Source: SG8-30 sp963715485
Lineage (GTDB): Bacteria > Pseudomonadota > Gammaproteobacteria > Steroidobacterales > Steroidobacteraceae
Reading direction: 5' to 3'
Assembly (NCBI GenBank): GCA_963715485.1
Contig: OY970244.1
Coordinates: 992,001 to 1,056,000, forward strand
DNA: 64,000 bases
The position numbers and the translations under genes were made by a program. This document shows, in pieces, positions 44,216-52,909 of this stretch (position 1 is the stretch's first letter; every line of letters begins with the position of its first letter). Below the pieces are notes generated by a model. That model was not told where the DNA came from and searched no databases. It saw nothing but the letters and a program-made list of their open reading frames with translations.

Positions 44216-44348
44216 AGATAGTCGACGTTAGGCCGCGGGCGGCATTCGGCACCCCTGGGTGCTCGAGTGTCCCAATCACGGCTTGCCACGATGCGCTGGT
44301 CCCGGACCGAAGTAGAGGCTCGGTACAAGTCGAGGGAAGTGGACTCGC

Positions 44349-44846
44349 ATGGGCTTGGCCGAAGCACTTCGGGCGTCCACGGCAGTCGTGGCAATGCTGT
44401 CGCTAACGGCATGCCTGTCAATACTGGGAGGGGATGCCGTATCGAAAGACGCCAAGGCGCTCCCTGACAATGAACGAGCGGTGCTACTGGGTCGGTCGCA
44501 GTGGTATCTCGCTTGGGGTCGGGACATCTCGGTATTTAGAATTGACGGTGTCCTCTACGACGTAGACGGACTAAAAAAGGTCGAAGTTGAACCCGGTTGC
44601 CATGCAATTGTCATCGAACAGATGGCTTTTTTCGGTGGTATGGGCGGCAGCAAGCAACGCTACTCCTTCACGCTAGAGATGCAGGCCGGGCACCACTACC
44701 AGATCCTGTCCGTACAAGACTGGCATCAATGGCCTTTTCCGGCTCAACATCAAGAGCAATGCAAAATCGAAATTGAAGACGTGCCGCCAGGCAGCGATCA
44801 GGGGACGGACCTGCAGCTGCCTTGCGGGATCTACAACGACTACTAG
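44349..44846 (+). CDS. Hypothetical lipoprotein
   Basis: A 165-aa protein with a lipoprotein signal (TAVVAMLSLTAC). The mature part includes ISVFRIDGVLYDVDGLKKVE, VEPGCHAIVIEQMAF, and AGHHYQILSVQDW. The general layout (a small domain with VEPGCH- or LPGPH-like turns that carry short ligands) resembles the lipoprotein at 60432. No function can be given. Confidence 0.75.
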   Translation: MGLAEALRASTAVVAMLSLTACLSILGGDAVSKDAKALPDNERAVLLGRSQWYLAWGRDISVFRIDGVLYDVDGLKKVEVEPGCHAIVIEQMAFFGGMGGSKQRYSFTLEMQAGHHYQILSVQDWHQWPFPAQHQEQCKIEIEDVPPGSDQGTDLQLPCGIYNDY

Positions 44847-44879
44847 TCTGCCGGATGCAATCTCTCGACAACCTGTGGG

Positions 44880-44985
44880 CCGGGATTTCTATATTTCGCG
44901 ACTGTTCGTTCCTGGCCGATAGCAGACCTGGTGACTTGCCGTTGGGGTCGTTCCGAGAGGGCTGCGAACGACCCCAACCGCACGC
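44880..44985 (+). repeat. Intergenic repeat R3 with 13-bp-stem hairpin
   Basis: CTGGCCGATAGCAGACCTGG precedes the perfect stem GTTGGGGTCGTTC/GAACGACCCCAAC (44941-44978) with loop CGAGAGGGCTGC. It is the best-preserved member of the repeat family, and its core matches R2 at 37474. The rest of 44847-45196 has no gene. Confidence 0.7.
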
Positions 44986-45196
44986 CGCTGGGCATGCCCC
45001 CGACGCTCCTGTCCACGGATTCTTGAACCGAACGATTCCGGGCAAATCGGCTCAGAACTCGACGTGGGCGGGGTCGTCGCGTCAGTCTCATTGACTTCAC
45101 TCCTCGACCAGGGAAACGTCCGGTTTGGATTACTGCCCTCGCCACGGTATAAGTAGGACAGCAGGTCCAGTAGAAAAGACACGGGGTTCGGGAGTC

Positions 45197-46525
45197 ATGC
45201 CGGAAGCCAAGCAAACCTATCCTCTTTTTGAGCCAAAGCAGAAATATCCACAGGCGTTCTGCACGCCCGAGGACATCGCGATCGCCGAGTCGGTGCGCAA
45301 GTTTGTCGACAACGAGGTCATGCCGCGTCGCGATGACCTGGAGGGCGGATTTCACCGCGACGAAGAGCGCGCTCTGGGCGCGCTGCATCATCTCTACCGC
45401 GCCTGCGGGCAGCTGGGCATCACCAAGATGAGCGTGCCGGAGTCGCTCGGCGGCCTGGCAGCCAGTGCCTCGGCCCGGATGATCGTCCTCGACGAGCTAT
45501 CACGCGGTGACATCGGCCTTGCCAACATGCTCGCGAAGATGGCATGGGTGTCATCGATCATGATGGCATGTCGGCGTGACGACCTGATGAAGGAATTTGC
45601 GCCGCAGATTGTCGCCGATCCGCCCTTCGCTGCCTGCGTGGCCATCAGCGAGCCTAGTGGCGGTGCCAACATCGAGGATCCGGCGTTCAACTTCAGGACC
45701 CTTCGCACCATCGCCAGGGCGGAGGGTGACAGCTACGTGATCAACGGCCACAAGATCTGGCCGGGCCCCGCAGGTCCCGCCGAGCGCTTCAAGACCCGGG
45801 ATCTGGCGGGGCACATGGGCTACTGGACGGTGGCGACCGTCGATCCCGAAGCGGGCGAGCAGGGTGTGGGGATCTTTTGGGTGCCTCCCGACGCGCCGGG
45901 ACTCACATTCTCCAAGCCCATCCAGAAGATGGGAATGAGCTGGACCGACGAGAACGCGGAGCTCTGGTACGACAACGTGCGTATCGACAAGCGGTACCGT
46001 ATCGACACACAGCCGGGTCAGGCGGCACAGGTGCTCAAGGGCTACGTGATTGGCTACGGTCGCCTGTCCGGCGGGCCATGTTTGACCGGGCTTGCCGAGG
46101 GTGTGTTGGAGACGGCGCTCGACTGGACGGCCAACCGATACATCGCAGGCATTCCGGTACGCGAGCATTCGGCGTTCGCCATGGCTTTCGGGGACATGTG
46201 GCGGCTCATTGACATTTCGCGCCAGTATTACCTGAGCGTCACCTGGCAGGCCACGAGCCGCAACCATGGCCGCCCGTGGTCCAAGGAGATGATGGCCAAG
46301 TTTTCCGCGGCACGTTCTTTCGCCGCCGATGCAGCCGACCAGGTCACCAACAAGTGCATGGAATTCATGGGCGCATACGGCTACTCGTTCGGCAATCAGA
46401 TCGAGAAGTACGCCCGCGACTATCCCATCGTCAAACTCTGGCTCGGCGGGGCACAGCGCGACCGCATGGAAATTGCGCACGGGCTATACGGCACTCTCGG
46501 CTGGCCGATGCGAAGCGAGAAGTGA
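45197..46525 (+). CDS. Acyl-CoA dehydrogenase family protein
   Basis: A 442-aa flavoprotein fold: N-terminal helices, the FAD/substrate region VAISEPSGGANIEDP and YVINGHKIW, and a C-terminal helical domain (FSAARSFAADAADQVTNKCM then EFMGAYGYSF). The usual catalytic Glu near the end (YEGTA-type) is replaced by Gly in LWLGGAQRDRMEIA, so it either uses a Glu elsewhere or is not a standard dehydrogenase. ATG 45197 has GGGAG upstream. It stands alone, next to a DUF1214 remnant. Confidence 0.88.
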   Translation: MPEAKQTYPLFEPKQKYPQAFCTPEDIAIAESVRKFVDNEVMPRRDDLEGGFHRDEERALGALHHLYRACGQLGITKMSVPESLGGLAASASARMIVLDELSRGDIGLANMLAKMAWVSSIMMACRRDDLMKEFAPQIVADPPFAACVAISEPSGGANIEDPAFNFRTLRTIARAEGDSYVINGHKIWPGPAGPAERFKTRDLAGHMGYWTVATVDPEAGEQGVGIFWVPPDAPGLTFSKPIQKMGMSWTDENAELWYDNVRIDKRYRIDTQPGQAAQVLKGYVIGYGRLSGGPCLTGLAEGVLETALDWTANRYIAGIPVREHSAFAMAFGDMWRLIDISRQYYLSVTWQATSRNHGRPWSKEMMAKFSAARSFAADAADQVTNKCMEFMGAYGYSFGNQIEKYARDYPIVKLWLGGAQRDRMEIAHGLYGTLGWPMRSEK

Positions 46526-46605
46526 GTTGTCGGAGACAGCAATTCACTGTTGGTCGGTGTGCTGAAACCGGGAGAAGCCTTACGATGAGGCTCTGTTGCA
46601 TCAGG

Positions 46606-46746
46606 AGCCTCTTTGGCGGTGACCCCAAGGCAGGCAGGTTCCTGCCGATCGTGCCGGGATGGAATTACATCGTCAGAATGTATCAACCGGGGCTTGGGAT
46701 TCTGGATGGAAGCTGGGCATTCCCGGCACCGGAAACGGCAGAGTAG
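46606..46746 (+). pseudogene. Third DUF1214 C-terminal remnant
   Basis: The phrase FGGDPKAGRFLPIVPGWNYI followed by VRMYQPGLGILDGSWAFPAP is the typical DUF1214 C-terminus. There is no upstream domain in frame. It lies 80 bp after the acyl-CoA dehydrogenase gene. Confidence 0.75.
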
Positions 46747-47073
46747 AGAAGATATGGGACGGCTGTCGCTGTCTCTACTTGGGCGCTCAGAACGGCGTCG
46801 ACGGGCACACCCACCGGCGGGGCTGATGTCGCATACGGCAGTTACGGTTCCTGGGCATCCGCGCCTGGGCTTCTTTACTTCGAAATCTTCTGCTCCCGGC
46901 CGGTATGCGACCCTTCGGCCGACGAATTGCCTCGGGGAGGTCGCAAGGGGCAGTTAACGATCCGAAACAGGCCCCTGCGGATCCGGCGCCGGAGCATCTG
47001 TGCGAGGATTGCCCACCGGGGTGATGGGTACTGGCACAAAGCGGTCGACGGACGGGTCGTGCAAACTTCAAAC
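46747..47073. repeat. Gene-free region with R-type repeat R4
   Basis: 46887-46965 contains GCTCCCGGCCGGTATGCGAC and CCTTCGGCCGACGAATTGCC, then GGCAGTTAACGATCC, a diverged copy of the intergenic repeat family. The remaining sequence probably carries the EamA gene promoter. Confidence 0.5.
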
Positions 47074-47928
47074 ATGAAGGGAAGGTTGTGGCTGGTTGGC
47101 ATGACGTCACTTGTGCTGATCGCATTCGCCGCAAATCCAATCCTTTGCCGCCTGGCGCTCAAGCAAACCGCCATTGACCCTGCGAGCTTCACGCTGATAC
47201 GGCTTGCGGCCGGCGCAGCGACGCTGTCGGTGCTGCTCCGTCTGCGGGCAGGTAGGCGGGCAGTAGCCGGCGACTGGCCGGCAGCGCTCAGCCTGTTCGT
47301 CTACGCCGCCGCCTTGTCCTACGCATACGTTTCGCTCGATGCTGGAACGGGAGCATTGCTGCTGTTCGGGGCGGTCCAGGCGACCATGATTCCGGTCGGC
47401 CTGGCGCAGGGTGAGCGCCTGAGCGGGCTACAGGTTGGTGGCTACGTGCTCGCACTCGCTGGCCTGGTTGTACTCGTGGCCCCCGGGGTGACAGCGCCGT
47501 CCTTAATCGGAGCAGTCTTGATGGTTGGGTCAGGAATGGCCTGGGGAATCTACTCACTGATGGGCAGAGGCGGCACCCGGCCCGCGGCAGCGACTGCCGG
47601 CAATTTCCTCAGGGCGATGACGCTGGCAGCCGTATTGAGCATCGTGACACTGCGCTGGGCCGCCTGGGATTCGTGGGGTGCGGGCTACGCTGTCATTTCG
47701 GGTGCACTGGCATCGGGTATCGGCTACATGCTTTGGTATTCGGTGTTGCCAGCGTTGCGGGCGACCCAGGCTGCCACCGTGCAGTTGAGTGTTCCGGCGA
47801 TCACCGCGCTGGGTGGCGTGCTGTTTCTCGACGAGCAATTGACGCTGCGGTTGCTGACCGCATCCATAGCGATTCTCGGAGGTATCGCCCTGGCGCTGCG
47901 CGCCACAAGGCCGACCCGCACCGACTAG
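47074..47928 (+). CDS. EamA/DMT superfamily transporter
   Basis: A 284-aa inner-membrane protein with about ten hydrophobic helices in two EamA repeats (for example PILCRLALKQTAIDPASFTL then IRLAAGA, and SGIGYMLWYSVLPALRATQA). The family exports metabolites and drugs; the substrate is unknown. ATG 47074 was chosen because the upstream in-frame extension is not membrane-protein-like. Confidence 0.88.
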   Translation: MKGRLWLVGMTSLVLIAFAANPILCRLALKQTAIDPASFTLIRLAAGAATLSVLLRLRAGRRAVAGDWPAALSLFVYAAALSYAYVSLDAGTGALLLFGAVQATMIPVGLAQGERLSGLQVGGYVLALAGLVVLVAPGVTAPSLIGAVLMVGSGMAWGIYSLMGRGGTRPAAATAGNFLRAMTLAAVLSIVTLRWAAWDSWGAGYAVISGALASGIGYMLWYSVLPALRATQAATVQLSVPAITALGGVLFLDEQLTLRLLTASIAILGGIALALRATRPTRTD

Positions 47929-48309
47929 CGTTGTATCGCTTCGGCGCTGCAGTTCTCTGGAACTGCCGTTTCCGGCCGTGAACATAACTGGCGGCGCCAC
48001 AGACAACTCGAACCGGCATTGCAGTGGGCGCCGCCGTCGAGTCATGGGGCCATACGCGCCAGAGTGAGTGGCGTCGGCCACGCCCTCGGTTTGGCTTGTC
48101 AATACCTCACCTGGTCAATGCCATTCTTCTCGAATGTGCGTCCCTCAGTGGCGACCGACAGCTTCGGTAAATCCACTTGACGGCCGTTACGGACCGGAGT
48201 AGTGGCTCGGATTAGAACAAACGCCGCAGATGGCATCACAGTCATCGGGTTACGGGGGAGGCAATCACTGGCCGTCGATCCGGGGTGTGGACACGACGTT
48301 TGTACCAGT
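47929..48309. other. Intergenic region upstream of sigma/CHAT module 2
   Basis: 381 bp. 47965-48040 has a diverged R-type repeat (CGTTTCCGGCCGTGAACATAA) and an inverted GGCGGCGCC/GGCGCCGCC. The promoter of the module 2 operon should lie here; no sequence clearly shared with the region before module 1 was found. Confidence 0.45.
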
Positions 48310-49143
48310 ATGCGCGATGAGTCGGTCACCGAGCTGATCGAGAGGCTGTCGTCGGCAGCGGCAGGGACGGCATGGAGAGAATTTGTCAGCCTGTACTCGC
48401 CGCTGATCAGACACGTGGTTGCGCGCCATGAATGCGAGCGCGACCGCGCCGATGAATGCTTCGAGTACATCTGCGAGGCGCTCAGCGACGACGGTTTTCG
48501 CCGGCTGCGGAGTTTCAGGCCCGATGGTCCGGCCCGGTTCCGGACCTGGCTCATGGCGGTCGTCGCCAATCTATGCCGGGACTGGCGCCGCAGGCAGCGG
48601 GGACGCTTTAGACCGGTCCGATCTGTCTTGCGCTTGCCTGAGCTGGACCAGCAGATCTTCCGGCACATTTTCGCAAACGGAATGTCGCGGAAGGAGTGCG
48701 TCGAAACTCTTGCGCCCAGGTTCCCGACACTGACCGAAGACCTGGTCGCCGAGACCAGTGCACGCCTGTTCGCGCTGCTGACCCCGCAGCAACGCTGGCA
48801 ACTGAGTGCGCGACCGCGCGACCTTGCACGGACGGCGCCGGATCCCGAGCACGAAGACGATGACGAGGCCTGGCAGCCGGTGGCCCCGGGACCCGGGCCC
48901 GACGAACAGGCGGCCGTACTACAGGAACACCAGCAGCTGAAGGATGCCCTCGCTAGGTTGGTCCCTGAACAGCGCCTGCTGCTGCGGCTTCGCTATGAGC
49001 AGGGCCTGACCCTGGCCGAGGTGGCGCGCCTGACCCGGGAGCCGGACATATTCCGGGCGAACCGGCGAATCCACGCGGCGCTCGACGCATTGGCACGGCT
49101 CATGGGCGCCGACAAGTCCGGTCCGTTCCGCAAAACACCCTGA
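48310..49143 (+). CDS. ECF-type RNA polymerase sigma factor (module 2)
   Basis: A 277-aa homologue of the module 1 sigma factor. It has the same region 2 (GTAWREFVSLYSPLIRHVVA, SDDGFRRL.SFRPDGPARFR, VVANLCRDWRRRQRGRFRP), the linker motif PGPGPD, and region 4 (PEQRLLLRLRYEQGLTLAEV then ARLTREPD). ATG 48310 starts MRDESVTELIERL, aligning with MTEDSIQDLLERL of module 1; the upstream extension is not conserved. It is followed after 63 bp by the anti-sigma gene. Confidence 0.87.
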   Translation: MRDESVTELIERLSSAAAGTAWREFVSLYSPLIRHVVARHECERDRADECFEYICEALSDDGFRRLRSFRPDGPARFRTWLMAVVANLCRDWRRRQRGRFRPVRSVLRLPELDQQIFRHIFANGMSRKECVETLAPRFPTLTEDLVAETSARLFALLTPQQRWQLSARPRDLARTAPDPEHEDDDEAWQPVAPGPGPDEQAAVLQEHQQLKDALARLVPEQRLLLRLRYEQGLTLAEVARLTREPDIFRANRRIHAALDALARLMGADKSGPFRKTP

Positions 49144-49206
49144 GCTGTCCGTGTACTGGTTTGGACCTCATGGATTCAGCAGGGCCTCGGCCCCCATGGC
49201 ACACCG

Positions 49207-49917
49207 ATGACACCGGAACACCTGGCAAGATTGCTGGCCGCCAGCCGAGTGGAGGCCACTGAGCGTTCCGGGGACTGTCCGGACGAGCACCAGCTCGCGG
49301 GCTATGTGGACGGCACGCTTGATGTTCCTGCGTGTGTGCAGCTGGACCGGCACCTCGCCAACTGCGACCACTGCCTCGAGCTCGTCGCTCTGCTCTGCCG
49401 CGAACGAGACGCAGGGCTCGTTGAGCCCGATGCTTCAGGGGATGCCTTGCCGGCACGCCCCCGGACACTGGTGGAGCGGCCGAGGCGCTGGCGGCTCGCG
49501 CCGCAGTGGGCTGCCGCAGCGGCGCTGGTCCTGGCCGTCCCGTTGCTGTTCCAGCTTGGCCGCAATCTGGATGGCAGCGTCGAGGTACAGGGACCTGCCG
49601 CCCCATCCGAGAACCGGAGCATCGTGCCGACCGACATCGGCCTGCAGGTGCACTCAGCGGGTCCGGGATCGGCGGAGTATCCAGGGCGGTTGTCCTTCCG
49701 GTGGAACGAAGTGCCGGGGACGCCGTACTACGACGTTCGCGTGGTGACCGACGAGGGCGACGTCATCGTGCAGCAGCGGGTCACGGGTACGAGCTGGCAA
49801 CCCCCGGCGCACCTCGATCTGCGTTCCAGCGCCGAGTACTTCGTGCTCGTGGAGGCCTATCCGGACGGGGACAAGGCCGTCAGCTCCCGGCACGTGCCGT
49901 TCCGGACACCGGATTGA
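49207..49917 (+). CDS. Membrane anti-sigma factor with zinc finger and FN3-like domain (module 2)
   Basis: A 236-aa homologue of 25150-25866. It has CPDEHQLAGYVDGTL and the zinc motif HLANCDHC (His-x3-Cys-x2-Cys), a membrane helix (APQWAAAAALVLAVPLLFQL) and an FN3-like periplasmic domain (LSFRWNEVPGTPYYDVRVVT, then TSWQPP and SAEYFVLVEAYP). The sigma factor should be bound by the cytoplasmic zinc domain and released on cleavage or a conformational change. It lies 7 nt before the CHAT gene. Confidence 0.85.
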   Translation: MTPEHLARLLAASRVEATERSGDCPDEHQLAGYVDGTLDVPACVQLDRHLANCDHCLELVALLCRERDAGLVEPDASGDALPARPRTLVERPRRWRLAPQWAAAAALVLAVPLLFQLGRNLDGSVEVQGPAAPSENRSIVPTDIGLQVHSAGPGSAEYPGRLSFRWNEVPGTPYYDVRVVTDEGDVIVQQRVTGTSWQPPAHLDLRSSAEYFVLVEAYPDGDKAVSSRHVPFRTPD

Positions 49918-49924
49918 ATCCCCC

Positions 49925-52909
49925 ATGGAACCAGTGGTCAGAAGCCTCTTCTGCGTGCTCGCGCTGGGCATGCTGCTGGCCTGGCCGCCGGCGGGTGCCG
50001 CCGCCGCGCTGGATCCACGCCTCGAAGCTGCGGCACGCCTCTACCGCGAAGAGGGCGCCGAAAAGGCACTGCCGGTATTCGAGAAGCTCGCCAGCGAGTT
50101 CGCGCGCGACGCGCGCCGGCAGGACCACGCTGCGGCGCTGCATTACGTGGGCGAGTGCAGGTGGAGGCTGGGCGACTTCGCGCAGGCTCGGCAGTACCTC
50201 GACCGCGCGCTGGCGCTGGAGCGCGCCGACGACGACCGGCTGAGCCAGGGTCGGACGCTGAACGTCCTCGGTCTGCTTTCCTGGGACGAGGGTAATTACC
50301 AGAGGGCCATCGCCGACTTCCGCGAGGCCGGCCAGCTTGCGCGGGCCGGCAACGACAGGAAGCTCGAGGGAGCCAGTCTCAACAACCTGAGCCTCGTCTA
50401 CGACGAGCAAGGCGATTACGACACCTCGCTCCAGCAGTACCAGCGAGTTCTCGAGCTGTACCGGGGGGCGGAGTTCCCGCGGGGCGTGGGCGACACCCTG
50501 GGAAACATTGGTGGTGTGCACCTGCTGCTGGGCCGCTTTCGCCGGGCACTGGACTACTACCAGCAGTCGCTCGAGATCAGCGAGCAGCTCAAGTCCACGA
50601 CATCCATGAGCCAGGACCACGGCAACATCGCCCTGTGCCTGCTGGGGCTCGGCGAAATCGACGCGGCGCTGGTGCATCTCGACAAGGCAATCGGCCTGGC
50701 GACGCAGGCCGGCATGCAGCAGGATCAGGCCTACTGGCTGCGCGTGAAGGCCGGCGCGCTCGTGGAGAAGGGGCGCTACGACCTCGGGCTGCAGGACTAT
50801 CGCGACGCCCTGGCCATCTACGAAAGAGTCGACGCGCAGGCCGAGCTTGTCGCGGCGCTGCACGGCTTCGGCCAGCTGCACCTGTTGCTGGGTGATTCGG
50901 CGTCCGCGGAGCGCGACTTCAGGCGTGCGCTGGAGCTGGCGCAGTCGATCGGTCACGACCGGGGCGTCACGATGAGCTTCATCTGGCTCGGTGACATCGA
51001 ATACCGGCGAGGGCAGGCGGACCCCGCGGCAGCACTGTACCAGCAGGCGCGGCAACGGGCGGCTACGGCCGACATGAAGCACGTGCTGGCGCTGAGCCTG
51101 CTCAGGCTCGCCCGCGTGGACAGGTCGCTACGGCGCCTGGCCCTGGCCACCACGGCGACAGACCAGGCGCTGGCCCTCGCGAGGGAAATCGGCGCGTCCA
51201 GCCTGGAAGCCGAGGCGCTCTATTCCAGGGCCGAGGCGGCACGCATGCAGCGGCGCTACACCGACGCGCTGCTGGACTACGAGTCGGCCGAGGAAGCCGG
51301 CACGGGTCTGGTCGACCCGGACCTTCTCTGGCAGGTCCGGTTTGGTCGTGCCCGGGCCCAGGAAGCGCTCGGGGACGTTCCGGCGGCCATCGACTCGCTC
51401 GAGGCCGCCATCGACCTCATCGAGGGCGTGCGCGACCGGCTGCAGGAACCCCGATTCCGGTCCGGCTACGCGGAGGACAAGTTCGACGTGTACCTCGAGC
51501 TGATGCAACTGCAGCTGCAGCAGGGCGGGACCGCGGACGCGTTTTCGACCGCCGAGCGGCTGCGCGCGAGGAGTTTCGTCGAGCAACTCGGAGGACGCGC
51601 GTCCGTTCCACTGACCGCGAGCGAGCGGCGCACGGAAGCCGAGCTGCGCGAACGAGTCCGCAGGCTGAACCAGGCCCTCGATGAGACCGACGACGACGGT
51701 GCAAGCGCGTATCCGGCAAGGGCGATCAACCGGTTTTCACAGGAACTGCTGGTTGCGGAACGGGAGTACGCGACATTCATTGACGACCGTGCACGCGTGG
51801 CACCGAAGGCAGACGTATTGACACGGGTGTCGAGTATCCAGCATCGCCTGGCGCCAGACGAGGCGTTGCTGGAGTACGTCGTCGCCCCGGAGAGCCTGGT
51901 CGTGTTCGTGCTCACCTCGCGCGACATCGCGGTGAAGTCGCTGCCGGTAGCCGAGACCGAGCTCGCGGCCCGCATCGCGCTGTTGCGCGACCTGGTCGGG
52001 CGCCCGGGCGACGACCGCTGGCACAAGCCGGCGGCACGCCTGTGGACACAGCTGATCGAGCCTATCGAGGCCGCCGGATGGCTCCACGGCGTGTCCCGCC
52101 TCCAGGTCGTTCCGCACGGGGTCCTGAGCTACCTGCCGTTCGCCCTGCTGCCGCGATCGGGCAAGGGGCAGGAGGAACTGCTGGTAGATCGTTACACGGT
52201 GTCCTACCTGCCGGCAGCCACGGCGCTTCTCCGGCCACCCTCGGGCGCTGCAGCCGCGGGATCGCTGCTGGTCGTCGCGCCGTCACGCAGCGGGCTGCGC
52301 CACGCGCCGGAGGAGGCGCGCGCCATCGGCGCCATGTTCCAGCCGCATTCACAGGCGCTCATCGGTGGCGATGCGACCGAAGGGCGATTCAAGGAACTCG
52401 CGGGCGGCTTCCGGATGCTGCACCTGGCGACCCATGGGCACTTCAACGAGGCGAATCCCGTGCTGTCGGGCCTCGAGTTCGAAACCGACCCCGACGACGA
52501 CGGCATGCTCCGGGTGCACGAGATCCTTGACCTTCAGCTGCGCGCGGATCTCGTGACGCTGAGCGCATGCGATACGGCGCTGGGCACGGGCTACTTCACG
52601 CGACTGCCTCGCGGCGAGGAGTTCGTCGGGCTCAACCGCGCCTTCCTCGCGGCGGGCAGCGCGTCCGTCATGGCCACGCTGTGGCAGGTGGACGACCGCG
52701 CCTCGTTTTCGATGATGAAACAGTTTTACCGGCGCCTGAACGCGTCGCAGGACGGTTCAGGTGCCGCGGGCGCGTTGGCGTATGCCCAGCGCGCGCACCG
52801 CCGTTCGGGTGCACTTGGACACCCGTACTACTGGGCAGCGTACGTCGTCGTCGGCCAGGGCAGCCAGGCCATGGGAGCCGGGGGCATGTATTCAGGGAGA
52901 AGGTCATGA
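49925..52909 (+). CDS. Exported TPR-CHAT protease (module 2)
   Basis: A 994-aa protein, clearly homologous to 25868-28855 along its whole length (shared blocks include SLNNLSLVYDE, MSQDHGNIALCLLGLG and FSTAERLRARS). It has a signal peptide (SLFCVLALGMLLAWPPAGAA), TPR array, linker and CHAT domain. The dyad is His837 (LHLATHGHF) and Cys882 (TLSACDTALGTGY), again 45 residues apart. Its stop codon overlaps the next start as ATGA (52906-52909), so the TIG-Kelch protein is translationally coupled. The CHAT fold indicates peptidase activity; substrates are unknown. Confidence 0.92.
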   Translation: MEPVVRSLFCVLALGMLLAWPPAGAAAALDPRLEAAARLYREEGAEKALPVFEKLASEFARDARRQDHAAALHYVGECRWRLGDFAQARQYLDRALALERADDDRLSQGRTLNVLGLLSWDEGNYQRAIADFREAGQLARAGNDRKLEGASLNNLSLVYDEQGDYDTSLQQYQRVLELYRGAEFPRGVGDTLGNIGGVHLLLGRFRRALDYYQQSLEISEQLKSTTSMSQDHGNIALCLLGLGEIDAALVHLDKAIGLATQAGMQQDQAYWLRVKAGALVEKGRYDLGLQDYRDALAIYERVDAQAELVAALHGFGQLHLLLGDSASAERDFRRALELAQSIGHDRGVTMSFIWLGDIEYRRGQADPAAALYQQARQRAATADMKHVLALSLLRLARVDRSLRRLALATTATDQALALAREIGASSLEAEALYSRAEAARMQRRYTDALLDYESAEEAGTGLVDPDLLWQVRFGRARAQEALGDVPAAIDSLEAAIDLIEGVRDRLQEPRFRSGYAEDKFDVYLELMQLQLQQGGTADAFSTAERLRARSFVEQLGGRASVPLTASERRTEAELRERVRRLNQALDETDDDGASAYPARAINRFSQELLVAEREYATFIDDRARVAPKADVLTRVSSIQHRLAPDEALLEYVVAPESLVVFVLTSRDIAVKSLPVAETELAARIALLRDLVGRPGDDRWHKPAARLWTQLIEPIEAAGWLHGVSRLQVVPHGVLSYLPFALLPRSGKGQEELLVDRYTVSYLPAATALLRPPSGAAAAGSLLVVAPSRSGLRHAPEEARAIGAMFQPHSQALIGGDATEGRFKELAGGFRMLHLATHGHFNEANPVLSGLEFETDPDDDGMLRVHEILDLQLRADLVTLSACDTALGTGYFTRLPRGEEFVGLNRAFLAAGSASVMATLWQVDDRASFSMMKQFYRRLNASQDGSGAAGALAYAQRAHRRSGALGHPYYWAAYVVVGQGSQAMGAGGMYSGRRS

